Origin: Pseudomonas mediterranea CFBP 5447
GTDB taxonomy: Bacteria > Pseudomonadota > Gammaproteobacteria > Pseudomonadales > Pseudomonadaceae
Direction: 5' to 3'
Assembly: GCF_000774145.1 (NCBI RefSeq)
Contig: NZ_KN322985.1
Span: 395,910-459,909 of the forward strand
DNA length: 64,000 bases
Below, one piece after another: positions 27,313 to 35,768 of this stretch. Within the stretch, counting starts at the first letter, position 1; each line of letters opens with the position of its first letter. The notes beneath the pieces are model-generated. The model searched no databases and was not told the DNA's origin. It saw only the letters and a list, made by a program, of their open reading frames with translations. The translations under genes were made by a program, and so were the position numbers.

Positions 27313-28442
27313 GGCTGTTCTCCGGCAGTGGCCAGGCTGTCGAGCAGCGCCTGGCCCATCAGTTCGCGACGCCAGCCACGCAGCGAATCAGGCAATTGGT
27401 AAGGCCCCTCGGGGAAGCCGCTCTTGATCAACGCCTCGAGGGTTTTCTTGCGCAGCATCAGTTCCGGGGCAATGCCCAGACGTTCGGCTTCAGCCTGCCC
27501 CAGGGCGCGCAGGCGCTTGACCAGGGCCGCCGCCTCGATGGGCAACGGCTCGGCCACGGCCGGCGGCCATTGTTCGGGTGGCACGCTGGCGGCGCGCTTG
27601 ATCAGGTCCAGCAGAAACTCGCCGTCCTGGCGCACGGTGCGCGGGTGCATGTCTTCGATTTTCGCCAATGCGCCGAGGTTATCCGGCTGAGTACGGGCCA
27701 GGGGCCACAGCGAATGCTCGCGAATGATGCGGTTACGCGGCAAGTCACGGGCCCGCGCCTCGCGCTCGCGCCAGGCGCAGAGCTCACGCAGCACCGCCAG
27801 TTGAGCGCGGGACAGTTTCCAGGCCAGCTTGGCTTCGCGGTACACCTCATCGGGGTCGACTTCGCGGCGCAGGTTGGCGACCAGCTCAGCGCCGTCCTCC
27901 AGGACCCAGGCGTACTTCTCGTCGGAAAGCTTGGGACGCAGTTGTACGAAAACCTCAGCCAGGTGCACCGCATCTTCCGCGGCATAGCTGATCTGCGTTT
28001 CGGACAGCGGCCGTTGCAACCAGTCGGAGCGGGTCTCGCCCTTGGGCAGCTCGATGCCCAGAACGTCCTGCACCAGCCGCGAGTAGCCCATGGAGAAGCC
28101 CAGGTTCAGATAGGCGGCAGCCAATTGGGTGTCGAACAGCGGCGCAGGCAGGCTGCGGGTCAGGCGCAACAGGACTTCAAGGTCTTCGCTGCAGGCATGC
28201 AGCACCTTGAGCACGGCCGGGTTTTCCAGCAATGCCGCCAGGGGCTGCCAGTTGTCGATGGTCAAGGGGTCGATCAGGTAGGCACGCTTGCCATCGCCGA
28301 TCTGCAGCAAACCGGCGATAGGGTAAAAGGTGTCGACCCGCATGAATTCAGTGTCGAGGGCGACGAAGGGCAACTGCTGCCATTCGGCGCAAAACCGACC
28401 GAGGCTATCGTTGTCGCGAATCCAGTGAATATCGATGGCCAC
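27309..28442 (-). CDS. rnd: Ribonuclease D
   Basis: 377 residues. 3'-5' exoribonuclease for tRNA and small RNA maturation. The DEDDy motifs are present: [14 protein letters not shown] (Exo I), [10 protein letters not shown] with [10 protein letters not shown] (Exo II) and [13 protein letters not shown] (Exo III), followed by HRDC domains in the C-terminal half. The GTG start at 28442 has AAGGGAGAG upstream and gives [10 protein letters not shown]; the longer frame to 28586 overlaps the methyltransferase gene end and is not credible. First gene of the rnd-ycgL unit. Confidence 0.96.
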   Translation of the reverse strand: MAIDIHWIRDNDSLGRFCAEWQQLPFVALDTEFMRVDTFYPIAGLLQIGDGKRAYLIDPLTIDNWQPLAALLENPAVLKVLHACSEDLEVLLRLTRSLPAPLFDTQLAAAYLNLGFSMGYSRLVQDVLGIELPKGETRSDWLQRPLSETQISYAAEDAVHLAEVFVQLRPKLSDEKYAWVLEDGAELVANLRREVDPDEVYREAKLAWKLSRAQLAVLRELCAWREREARARDLPRNRIIREHSLWPLARTQPDNLGALAKIEDMHPRTVRQDGEFLLDLIKRAASVPPEQWPPAVAEPLPIEAAALVKRLRALGQAEAERLGIAPELMLRKKTLEALIKSGFPEGPYQLPDSLRGWRRELMGQALLDSLATAGEQP

Positions 28443-28563
28443 ACGGCTCTCCCTTGAATAATGGCGCGCAGTATATATCGCCGTCAGCGATTGCGAGCAT
28501 CCATAGAGCAAGAGCCTGAGAGAAATTGCCTGCGCAATCGCAAGAATAGTCCTACATTCGAAG

Positions 28564-29205
28564 CTAACTGGTCTTACGCAACACATAAACCCGGGTCAGC
28601 GCAAAACCGGGTAGGAAGTCCTGATGCCACAGCACGTTGAAACCGGCCTGGAGGAACTCGGACTCGACATCGGCCTTGTCCGCCAGGTTACGTTGCGATG
28701 GATGGCCGAGCTTGAAACGCCCGTCGATTTGCACCGACACGATGACCGTGTCGCGACTGACCCGACGAAACTCGCGTAGCAGCGCCAGGCGATGCTCACT
28801 GGCACTCACGTGACGAAACAATTGCAGGCAACAAATACAATCCACCGCGTTTTCCGAAAGCCCGATGGTAAACGCCGAACTTGGAAAGGTCTTGACCCGT
28901 TTGAGCAATGCGCCGCCGTGGTGGGTAAGCGCGTGTTCGAGCATGTCCGGCGATGGGTCCGCCGCCAGGATCACCCGGTTGGCATGTTCGGCCAACACCG
29001 GCCAGTACCGCCCTGCCCCACACGCCACGTCCAGCACCAATCCCGGCTCACCGGCCACTTTCAGGGCATTACGCACCATATGCTCATCGCGCCAGAACGC
29101 CAGGCGCAGCCGTCGAGGGGCCGGCTGGCAGCAGACTTGCGCATGCTCCTGGTCATGATGCCTGGCGAACTCAAGCTCGACGGTGGATGGGGGTAGCCCG
29201 GACAT
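28564..29205 (-). CDS. Class I SAM-dependent methyltransferase
   Basis: 213 residues. Rossmann-type methyltransferase: motif I LVLDVACGAGRYWP near residues 58-71, an acidic end of strand 2 in ILAADPSPDM, and VDCICCLQLFRHV at motif IV. The N-terminal 50 residues (ELEFARHHDQEHAQVCC) are not diagnostic. The ATG at 29205 follows AAGAG; the longer frame to 29274 adds residues unlike the family. Substrate unknown. It lies 69 bp downstream of eptA on the same strand, so it may be cotranscribed with it. Confidence 0.83.
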   Translation of the reverse strand: MSGLPPSTVELEFARHHDQEHAQVCCQPAPRRLRLAFWRDEHMVRNALKVAGEPGLVLDVACGAGRYWPVLAEHANRVILAADPSPDMLEHALTHHGGALLKRVKTFPSSAFTIGLSENAVDCICCLQLFRHVSASEHRLALLREFRRVSRDTVIVSVQIDGRFKLGHPSQRNLADKADVESEFLQAGFNVLWHQDFLPGFALTRVYVLRKTS

Positions 29206-29274
29206 ACGAACAGCTCTTGGAAAATGGACAGATGACAGGTTAAACGGCGCGAGGTGAAAAAAAGGTGTAGGCAA

Positions 29275-30924
29275 TTACTCTCGTGCCAACACGCCATCAA
29301 TCACCGCGCTGCGACAACCGGCAAACAGATCCAGGTCCCGGTTATAGACATTGCTGTTGACTTCCAGCAAGCCGAGCATCGAGTGAAACAGGTTGTCCTG
29401 GCTCAAGGGCTTTTCGCGACTCAACTGCAAGCAATGGGTGTCCACCGCAAAGGACTTTTGATAACTGTCGGAAAACCAGGCGAGCATCGCCACATGCTTC
29501 TGCTGCTCTGGAGCAAGCATGTAGGGCGTGCCATGGAGAAACAGGTTGTATTCGCCCAGGGATTCACCGTGGTCCGACAGGTAGAGCATGGCCGTATCGA
29601 CCTTGTCCTGGTTGGCCCGCAGCAGATCGATCAGGGTCGAAAGAACGTGGTCGGTGTACACCAGCGTATTGTCGTAGCCGTTGACGATGCTTTCGCGACT
29701 GCAATTGTTCAACGCGTTGCTTTCGCACACCGGCGTGAAGTGTTCGTACTCCTTGGGATAACGCTTGAAGTACTCAGGCCCGTGGCTGCCCATCTGGTGC
29801 AGGACCAGCACCGTGTCCTTGTCCAGGGTGTCGATGAAATGCTGCAGCCCCTGCAGCAGGATCTCATCCCGGCATTCGCTGTTGGCGCATAGGGCCGGGT
29901 CCTTGAGATTGCTCACATCCTGCAGGGTAACCCGGTCGCAGGTGCCTTTGCAGCCGGACTGGTTGTCCCGCCAGATCACGTCCAGGCCGGCACGCTGGAG
30001 TACATCCAGCAGGCCTTCTTCATGCCTGGCCTTGCTGGCGTCGTAGTTCTTGCGGCCCATGTTGGAAAACATGCACGGCACCGACACGGCGGTTTCGGTA
30101 CCGCAGGAATGCACGTCGGTGAAAGCGATCAGACCGGCCTCGTGATCCAACTTCGGCGTGGTGTCGCGGTTATAGCCGAGGATGCCGAAGTTCTCCGCGC
30201 GAGCACTCTCCCCGACCACCAGTACGGTCAGGGACTTGCGGGCGTGGGTCTGCCAGGCCGGATTGCGACTGGCATCCTCGCCCAGCTTGATAAACGGTTG
30301 CTTGGCCGAGACGACTTGCTCGCGCAGATAGCCGACCGAAGCACCAATGTAGTTGCTTGGCACGATCATCAGGCGCAATTCGTGATGGTTGCGAAACAGA
30401 GAAGACAGCCCTTGATAATTTGCCAGGGCAACTACGCCAATCAGCGCCGCCGAGGCTACACCGACCAACAGCTTACTTAACAACTCTCTGGACCAGCTAC
30501 GGTACTTGATCGGAGTCTTGAACAATAACCAGGAAGGCAAGACGCCAAGTAAGCCGAGATAGGCAAATAACTTCAGCGACAACAGGTCACGGACTTCGGT
30601 GGCATTGGTTTCGGCAAAGTTGCGCAGCATGCCGACGTCGATCAATACACCGTACTGGGCCATGAAGTAAGCCACACCGGCGCTGATCAGGAACATCAGC
30701 ATCAGCACGGGCTTGAGCAGCGGGCGGAACGCCACGAGGGTCAGCACCAGGTTGAAGGCACAGAAGATCATCACGCCAAAGGCCGCGCACATCAGCAGGC
30801 CTCGACCATCGGCCGCCGTGATCGTCAGCAAGTGCTGCCAGAGAATGACGTTGAAGCCAACTAATAAAAAGGCACTGGCGAGCAGCGTCACCCACTCGGG
30901 GCGCACGGCTTTAATGGTCAGCAT
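29275..30924 (-). CDS. eptA: Lipid A phosphoethanolamine transferase EptA
   Basis: 549 residues. Transfers phosphoethanolamine from phosphatidylethanolamine to lipid A phosphates, lowering affinity for cationic peptides and polymyxins. Five N-terminal membrane segments (to about residue 175) are followed by a periplasmic alkaline-phosphatase-like domain. The zinc and catalytic residues are in VVGESARAENFG, the threonine nucleophile in HSCGTETAVSVPCMF, and the zinc ligands in LYLSDHGESLGE and FLHGTPY. Paired cysteines in the catalytic domain fit disulfides of the family. The upstream region carries two TTTTTCAC ColR-type cores. Confidence 0.95.
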   Translation of the reverse strand: MLTIKAVRPEWVTLLASAFLLVGFNVILWQHLLTITAADGRGLLMCAAFGVMIFCAFNLVLTLVAFRPLLKPVLMLMFLISAGVAYFMAQYGVLIDVGMLRNFAETNATEVRDLLSLKLFAYLGLLGVLPSWLLFKTPIKYRSWSRELLSKLLVGVASAALIGVVALANYQGLSSLFRNHHELRLMIVPSNYIGASVGYLREQVVSAKQPFIKLGEDASRNPAWQTHARKSLTVLVVGESARAENFGILGYNRDTTPKLDHEAGLIAFTDVHSCGTETAVSVPCMFSNMGRKNYDASKARHEEGLLDVLQRAGLDVIWRDNQSGCKGTCDRVTLQDVSNLKDPALCANSECRDEILLQGLQHFIDTLDKDTVLVLHQMGSHGPEYFKRYPKEYEHFTPVCESNALNNCSRESIVNGYDNTLVYTDHVLSTLIDLLRANQDKVDTAMLYLSDHGESLGEYNLFLHGTPYMLAPEQQKHVAMLAWFSDSYQKSFAVDTHCLQLSREKPLSQDNLFHSMLGLLEVNSNVYNRDLDLFAGCRSAVIDGVLARE

Positions 30925-30980
30925 GATGGTGGGCGTTTTCCTGAAAGTTGCTCTTTGGAGAAGAAGTGCCTGAGGAAAGT

Positions 30981-30988
30981 GTGAAAAA
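30981..30988 (-). promoter_or_regulatory. TTTTTCAC core, second ColR-like site before eptA
   Basis: Minus-strand TTTTTCAC about 57 bases upstream of the eptA start. It matches the conserved half of the published ColR-binding consensus, but the preceding eight bases fit only in part (three mismatches). Confidence 0.35.
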
Positions 30989-31038
30989 TTCGTCCCCTAG
31001 GGCAACACAAACTTTAGGCAGCCCACCATCAATTTTTC

Positions 31039-31054
31039 GTGAAAAAGTTGCTAT
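31039..31054 (-). promoter_or_regulatory. Candidate ColR-binding site upstream of eptA
   Basis: Minus-strand ATAGCAACTTTTTCAC. As I remember it, the ColR consensus is YYNASNNYTTTTTCAC; this site matches the eight-base core exactly and misses two of the flanking specified positions. ColRS is known to control an eptA orthologue in response to zinc in P. aeruginosa. Confidence 0.5.
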
Positions 31055-31090
31055 TAAATTATTATTTAAGTGACTGACCTGGCGCAGCCG

Positions 31091-32473
31091 TCAGGCCTGA
31101 TTCAGATACCAGCGCCAGTCCTGCTCCCCCACCTCGCCCATGAACTGACGGTATTCGGCGCGCTTGACCGCCAGGTAAACGCCAAGGAATTCGCCACCGA
31201 AGGCTTCTTGCGCCCAAGTCGAAGCCTCGAGCGCCTGCAAGGCAGTGAGCCAGTCGGTGGGCAATAAACGGGTCGCTTGTGCATAACCATTGCCTTCAAC
31301 GGGCGCAGCGGGATCGCACTGCTCCCGTATGCCGCGATGGATGCCGGCCAGCATCGCCGCAGCCGCGAGGTACGGGTTGGCGTCGGCGCCGCAGATGCGA
31401 TGCTCGATGTGTCGAGAAAAGGCCGGCCCGCCCGGCACCCTCAGGCTCACGGTGCGGTTGTCGACGCCCCAGGTCGCCGTCAGGGGCGCGTAACTGTTGC
31501 TCTGGAATCGCCGGTAGGAGTTGGCGTTCGGGCAGAACATCAGCAACGAATCGAGCAGCGTGTCGAGCATCCCGCCTATCGCCCAGCGCAGCAACGGTGT
31601 GCCGTCGGCGGCCTCGCTGGCGAACAGGTTGTTGCCCTCGCGGTCCGCCAGGCTGACGTGCATGTGCATGCCGGAACCCGCCAGATGCTCGAATGGCTTG
31701 GCCATGAAACACGCCACCATGCCATGTTTATGCGCCACGCCCTTGACCAGGCGTTTGTAGCGCACCGCCTCGTCCATGGCTTGCAACGCATCGGTGCGAT
31801 GCTCGAGGGTGATTTCCACCTGGCCTGGGGCGTATTCGGAAATGGCCGTGCGCGCCGGAATGCCCTGGAGTTTGCAGGCGGCATAAAGGTCCGCCAGGAA
31901 CGGCTCGATCTGCTCCAGCTCGCGCAAACCGTAGACCTGGGTTGCACGCGGCCGGCCACCATCGGCATCCCGCGCCGGCTGCGGCCGCCCCTGGCTGTCG
32001 CGTTGCGCGTCCAGCAGATAGAACTCCAGCTCTGCCGCCATCACTGGGTAATAGCCGTCGGTCTGCAACCGCTCGATCACCCGGCTGAGCAGATAACGTG
32101 GGTCGGCGATGGCTGCCGGCATGCCCTCCCGGGGATGCATGGCGACCTGTACGGCCGCGGTGGGGATCAACCGCCAGGGCATGCGCTGCAAACTGCCGCT
32201 GATGGGGTAGGCCCGGCAGTCGATGTCACCGACATCCCATACCAGTCCCGAGTTTTCCACATCGTCGCCATTGAGGGTCAGCCCGAGGATGGTGCTCGGC
32301 AGCGGACGGCCGCTTTCATAGACCGCCAGCAATTCATCCCGGTGCAGCAACTTGCCCCTGGGCACGCCGTTGTTGTCGAGGATAAACAGTTCGAACAGTT
32401 CGATGTCCGGGTGCTGGGCCAGGAATGCCCGGGCGTGTTCAACGGGCGCGAACGCAGGATTGGCAATGCTCAT
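31091..32473 (-). CDS. Glutamine synthetase-family protein, probably gamma-glutamylpolyamine synthetase
   Basis: 460 residues. GlnA-type catalytic fold: AAELEFYLLD (metal ligands, near residue 140), EYAPGQVEITL, AGSGMHMHVSL (near 260) and the ATP-site NSYRRFQSNSYAP, RVPGGPAFSRHIEHRICGADANPYL. The tyrosine adenylylation loop region differs from GlnA. The wording is that of PuuA/Spu-type glutamylpolyamine synthetases used in putrescine breakdown, but no other polyamine genes are adjacent, so substrate is inference. The ATG at 32473 gives MSIANPAFAPVEH; a start 11 codons upstream is possible. Confidence 0.87.
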   Translation of the reverse strand: MSIANPAFAPVEHARAFLAQHPDIELFELFILDNNGVPRGKLLHRDELLAVYESGRPLPSTILGLTLNGDDVENSGLVWDVGDIDCRAYPISGSLQRMPWRLIPTAAVQVAMHPREGMPAAIADPRYLLSRVIERLQTDGYYPVMAAELEFYLLDAQRDSQGRPQPARDADGGRPRATQVYGLRELEQIEPFLADLYAACKLQGIPARTAISEYAPGQVEITLEHRTDALQAMDEAVRYKRLVKGVAHKHGMVACFMAKPFEHLAGSGMHMHVSLADREGNNLFASEAADGTPLLRWAIGGMLDTLLDSLLMFCPNANSYRRFQSNSYAPLTATWGVDNRTVSLRVPGGPAFSRHIEHRICGADANPYLAAAAMLAGIHRGIREQCDPAAPVEGNGYAQATRLLPTDWLTALQALEASTWAQEAFGGEFLGVYLAVKRAEYRQFMGEVGEQDWRWYLNQA

Positions 32474-32992
32474 GGGAATGCTCGTATTTTCATGTCGGAC
32501 GGGCACCAGGGCGCCGTCAGTCTGTGCCCGCGATGAGCGGACACCGTGAAGTGTTCAACAGGAAATACGGACATCCGGAGGCCGGGCATGGCGACAATGC
32601 CAGAGGGCCCAGAAAGCCAATTCAGAGGGCAGCGCAGAAAGTGACGGGGCGAAGACAGGCGTGAGTCGACCGACCGGACCGACTGCGGCGGATGATGGGT
32701 ACGGGAATGCTGGGGGCCGACCGTCCATAAGCGCATCACAGTAAACAAACCCCGCGAGCGTCCCACGCCGACCTGTGTCGTTAAATCCGGATTTGCTGAA
32801 GCGTGGATGGGAATGCGCTAAACAATCACTCTCGCAACGAAAGACGATCTATTCGTCGTATTCCCTACATTATCTGTCCCGTTCCCGACAGCGAAACAGC
32901 CTTCACAGCATTCACTTGGGACCATCGTTCCGTTAGGATCACGAATCTTGTTTGCGCAAGATTCGCGCAAGGAGCACAGCGAGAAGCAACGG
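32474..32992. other. 519-bp intergenic stretch with no convincing gene
   Basis: Separates the divergent glutamine-synthetase-like gene and the short LysR gene. No frame on either strand has a credible start and composition. The right end holds two tandem near-palindromes, described separately. Confidence 0.6.
32952..32970. promoter_or_regulatory. LysR-type operator candidate
   Basis: TTGCGC-N7-GCGCAA, an inverted repeat with six-base arms, 23 bases before the truncated LysR gene. The left half is itself the palindrome TTGCGCAA. Spacing and form suit a LysR-family dimer site. Confidence 0.35.
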
Positions 32993-33319
32993 ATGCTAAA
33001 CAGTAACTCCCTCAGAAAGCTCGATATGCAGGACCTCATGGTGTTTAACGCCGTGTACGAACAAAGCAGTGTCAGCGGCGTGTCCGAGGCATTGTGTGTC
33101 AGCCAGTCAACGGTGAGTTACTGCCTGAAGAAACTGCGGACCTGTTTCAAGGATGAACTGTTCATCAACACCCGCACCGGCATGCGCCCCACGTTCAAGG
33201 CCGAGGGCATGTACGATCACGTGCGCAGCATCTTGCAAAGCATCAATTTGTGTCACGCCGGTGCTGGCTCACCCATGCCACGAACGGGCGATCGAAGCCT
33301 GCACCCGGCTGACGCCTGA
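32993..33319 (+). CDS. Truncated LysR-type protein (HTH domain only)
   Basis: 108 residues. The first 85 or so are a complete LysR DNA-binding domain: LDMQDLMVFNAVYEQSSVSG, SEALCVSQSTVSYCLKKLR (the HTH) and DELFINTRTGMRPTFKAEG. The effector-binding domain is absent. After ILQSINLC the sequence becomes an unrelated tail (HAGAGSPMPRTGDRS) and stops three bases short of the end of the convergent hpcD gene. It looks like the remnant of a full LysR gene cut by a deletion, or a stand-alone HTH repressor. The ATG at 32993 has GAGAAG upstream; a TTG at 32948 is an alternative. Confidence 0.68.
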   Translation: MLNSNSLRKLDMQDLMVFNAVYEQSSVSGVSEALCVSQSTVSYCLKKLRTCFKDELFINTRTGMRPTFKAEGMYDHVRSILQSINLCHAGAGSPMPRTGDRSLHPADA

Positions 33320-33322
33320 GGG

Positions 33323-33685
33323 TCAGTTGTCGAGGATAGCCTTCGCGTAGCAGCCGCGATCCATATCGACGGTTTCCACACTGAACTGCACGCTGAGACC
33401 GGTCGGCCATGGGCCCAACTCCTGGATCACGCTCAACAGGCTCTCCCCCAGCTGCTTCTTGATTTCCGGCGAACGGCCGCTCAACAACGCCAACTGCACG
33501 TGCACGAAAGCACGCTCGCCCAAACCGGTGCCTACCCGGAAATGCTCGACCTTCACGGCCCGGCTCTTGATGTCCGTCTCTGCGAACTGACCGGAAGCCA
33601 CCAACGCATTATTCAAGCGCAGCAACGCGACGTCGGCGTTCATCTCGGGCAGGTTGGCGGTGTACTCGATGTGCAGGTGAGGCAT
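33323..33685 (-). CDS. hpcD: 5-carboxymethyl-2-hydroxymuconate isomerase-like protein
   Basis: 120 residues, tautomerase superfamily. The catalytic proline is residue 2 after the initiator methionine (MPHLHIEYTANL), and the pattern through VGTGLGERAFVHVQLALLSGR matches 5-carboxymethyl-2-hydroxymuconate delta-isomerase, an enzyme of homoprotocatechuate (4-hydroxyphenylacetate) breakdown. None of the other hpc/hpa genes are nearby, so it may act on another substrate here. Convergent with the short LysR gene with a three-base gap. Confidence 0.85.
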   Translation of the reverse strand: MPHLHIEYTANLPEMNADVALLRLNNALVASGQFAETDIKSRAVKVEHFRVGTGLGERAFVHVQLALLSGRSPEIKKQLGESLLSVIQELGPWPTGLSVQFSVETVDMDRGCYAKAILDN

Positions 33686-33841
33686 GTGTTCGACTCCGGT
33701 TCGAAATGTGAAGACGTGAATTCAGCCGACGCAACCATACGCCTACTTGGCGCTCAAGCACAGAATCCTGTGGTTGAATCCCCTCCGGGACTAAGCAAAA
33801 CTTTTTGGTTAAACCAGATTCCAGGGATAAACACAGAACCC

Positions 33842-33976
33842 TGTGGCGAGGGAGCTTGCTCCCGCCGGGCTGCGCAGCGGCCCCTGGATCAGGCTCCGCT
33901 GTGTGTCAGGCGGATTTCGGTCAGTTTCTTTTTGGGGCTGCTGCGCAGCCAAGCGGGAGCTAGCTCCCTCGTCACA
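33842..33976. repeat. REP doublet, family B (long form)
   Basis: TGTGGCGAGGGAGCTTGCTC and a slightly diverged inverse arm (GGAGCTAGCTCCCTCGTCAC). The spacer carries GTGTGTCAGGCGGATTTCGG, like the spacer of the 16411 doublet. Confidence 0.85.
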
Positions 33977-33991
33977 AAGCCATGTGCTGCT

Positions 33992-34921
33992 CTAGCCAAG
34001 CGCCTGCCCCGACAACCCACGTTCACTCATGAACGCCTCCAACCTGGACCGCAACCAGCGTTCCGCCGGGTCAGTGTCAACATGGCTCAGCCAGACCATG
34101 GACAGGTCCAGGGTCGGGGTCTTGAACGGAAAAGGTTCGCAGAACAACTGGCCCGAAGCGGCCATGGCGACCGCGGTATAGTCCGGCAGGCTGGCGATCA
34201 TATCGGTGCCGGCCAGCAACGCCGGCAACGCGCTGTACTGCGGCACGGACAACACCACCTGACGCTTGCGACCGATCTCGGCCAGCCATTCGTCGGCGAA
34301 CCCGGCCACGTTCGCGGTATGGGACACCAGCACGTGGGGCCGCGAACAGTAGTCGTCCAGGGTCAGCGGTGTCTGCGAGGCATCAGCCCGCAGCACGCAA
34401 GGTTGGATATGCCGCAACAGTTTACGCTTGGCATTGGCCGGCAGCCCGCGGGTCTGGCTGATGCCCACGGTGATGTCGCCGGACGCCAGCAGATCGGGAA
34501 TCCGCCAGTAATCGACGTGCTGGACCACGAACACCACTTGCGGCGCTTCCTGGCGCAGGCTGCGCAACAGCGGCGGCAGCAGGCCGAACTCGACATCGTC
34601 CGACAGGCCGATACGAAACGTCATGTTGCTGCTGGCCGGATCAAAATCATGGGTCAGGCTCAGGGCCGCTGACAGCGAGTCCAATGCCGGCGACAAGTGC
34701 TGGATGATCTCCTCCGCCCGCGCCGTGGGCTCCATGCGATGGCCGACACGGATGAACAGCGGATCGTTGAACCGCGCGCGCAATCGGTTGAGGGCCGAAC
34801 TGATGGCCGGCTGGCCCAGAAACAGTTTTTCTGCCGCCCGTGTCACATTGCGCTCAAGCATCAGCGTTTCGAAAACCACCATCAGGTTGATGTCTGCCTT
34901 GCGCAATTCGTTGCGGTTCAT
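33992..34921 (-). CDS. LysR-family transcriptional regulator
   Basis: 309 residues. Full-length LysR regulator: N-terminal winged HTH (KADINLMVVFETLMLERNVT, AAEKLFLGQPAISSALNRLR) followed by the effector-binding domain (FRIGLSDDVEFGLLPPLLRSL and onward). The ATG at 34921 follows GGGAGCAAAGG and gives MNRNELRKADINL, the usual N-terminus. It is divergent from the yegP-like gene, whose promoter region it may control. The inducer cannot be inferred. Confidence 0.9.
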   Translation of the reverse strand: MNRNELRKADINLMVVFETLMLERNVTRAAEKLFLGQPAISSALNRLRARFNDPLFIRVGHRMEPTARAEEIIQHLSPALDSLSAALSLTHDFDPASSNMTFRIGLSDDVEFGLLPPLLRSLRQEAPQVVFVVQHVDYWRIPDLLASGDITVGISQTRGLPANAKRKLLRHIQPCVLRADASQTPLTLDDYCSRPHVLVSHTANVAGFADEWLAEIGRKRQVVLSVPQYSALPALLAGTDMIASLPDYTAVAMAASGQLFCEPFPFKTPTLDLSMVWLSHVDTDPAERWLRSRLEAFMSERGLSGQALG

Positions 34922-35087
34922 CCTTTGCTCCCGGGTCAAGTCAGTTCGAGCGAACGCTGTCATTATCGGCAATATTTCATAACCATTGGAAACGTATTTC
35001 CGATAGCGAAAACTTTCAGCTTGGCTAGGCTTTCGTCGACATGTTCAAAAACATGTCTTGAATGAGTCAATCGCAGGGAGCGAACCG

Positions 35088-35279
35088 ATGTATTTTGAAA
35101 TCTACAGACAGACCCGAGGCACCCACAGCAGCGGCAAAGGTCAATGGCGCTGGCGCCTGCGCGCGGGCAACCACGAAACGATCGCCAGCGGCGAATCCTA
35201 TGTGAACAAGGCGGACTGCCTGCACGTCATCGGGCTGATCAAGAACGTCCAGGGCGAGACGCCAGTGAAGGAAATCTGA
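35088..35279 (+). CDS. YegP/DUF1508-like small protein
   Basis: 63 residues forming a single DUF1508 unit: MYFEIYR, GQWRWRLRAGNHETIASGE and YVNKADCLHVIGLIKN. The family usually has one or two such repeats and no known enzymatic role. AGGGAG stands seven bases before the ATG at 35088, a strong ribosome site that decides the start over the longer frame at 35058. It lies just after the divergent LysR regulator. Confidence 0.85.
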   Translation: MYFEIYRQTRGTHSSGKGQWRWRLRAGNHETIASGESYVNKADCLHVIGLIKNVQGETPVKEI

Positions 35280-35381
35280 CACAGCGTCGCGCCATTACCG
35301 CCCCATCAGCTGCTTCGCCGGGCCCTGCCTGTCGAGCAGCTTGTTGTGGCCTCATCCAAGTCCTACAGCGAGTACTGCGCG

Positions 35382-35750
35382 ATGGCTACCCATGACGCCC
35401 CTGTCAACTTTGCCCAGAAATACGCCCTGTTCCAGGATCAGTGGGCCCCCAAGGTCGTGGCTGAAATGAACGACTACCAGTTCAAGGTCGCCCGGCTCGA
35501 AGGCGATTTCGTCTGGCACGCCCACGCCGACACCGATGAAACCTTCATCGTGCTGGAAGGCGAGCTTCGTATCGACTTTCGCGACGGCGCGGTGACCATC
35601 GGCCCCGGCGAGATGTACGTCGTCAAGAAAGGCGTCGAACACAAGCCCTGGGCCGCGCAGGAAGTGAAGGTGCTGTTGATCGAACCACGGGGGGTCATCA
35701 ACACGGGGGAAACCCATGAGCGAACGGCAGACAACGATGTCTGGATCTAA
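35382..35750 (+). CDS. Cupin-domain protein
   Basis: 122 residues. Single cupin barrel: motif 1 HAHADTDETFIVLEGELRIDF (metal-binding histidines and glutamate) and motif 2 PGEMYVVKKGVEHKPWA. Substrate unknown; small cupins of this type include isomerases and binding proteins. Neither the ATG at 35382 nor the upstream GTG at 35346 has a strong ribosome site, so the start is uncertain by 12 codons. Convergent with the PhyH gene. Confidence 0.85.
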   Translation: MATHDAPVNFAQKYALFQDQWAPKVVAEMNDYQFKVARLEGDFVWHAHADTDETFIVLEGELRIDFRDGAVTIGPGEMYVVKKGVEHKPWAAQEVKVLLIEPRGVINTGETHERTADNDVWI

Positions 35751-35768
35751 CTGAGATCGCAGCAAGAT

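Noticed and set aside
31060..31075. PmrA/PhoP-type box (CTTAAA...ATTTAA) upstream of eptA
   Set aside because: Half-sites match only four or five of six positions and the better pairing has the wrong spacing; the ColR-like motif explains the region better.
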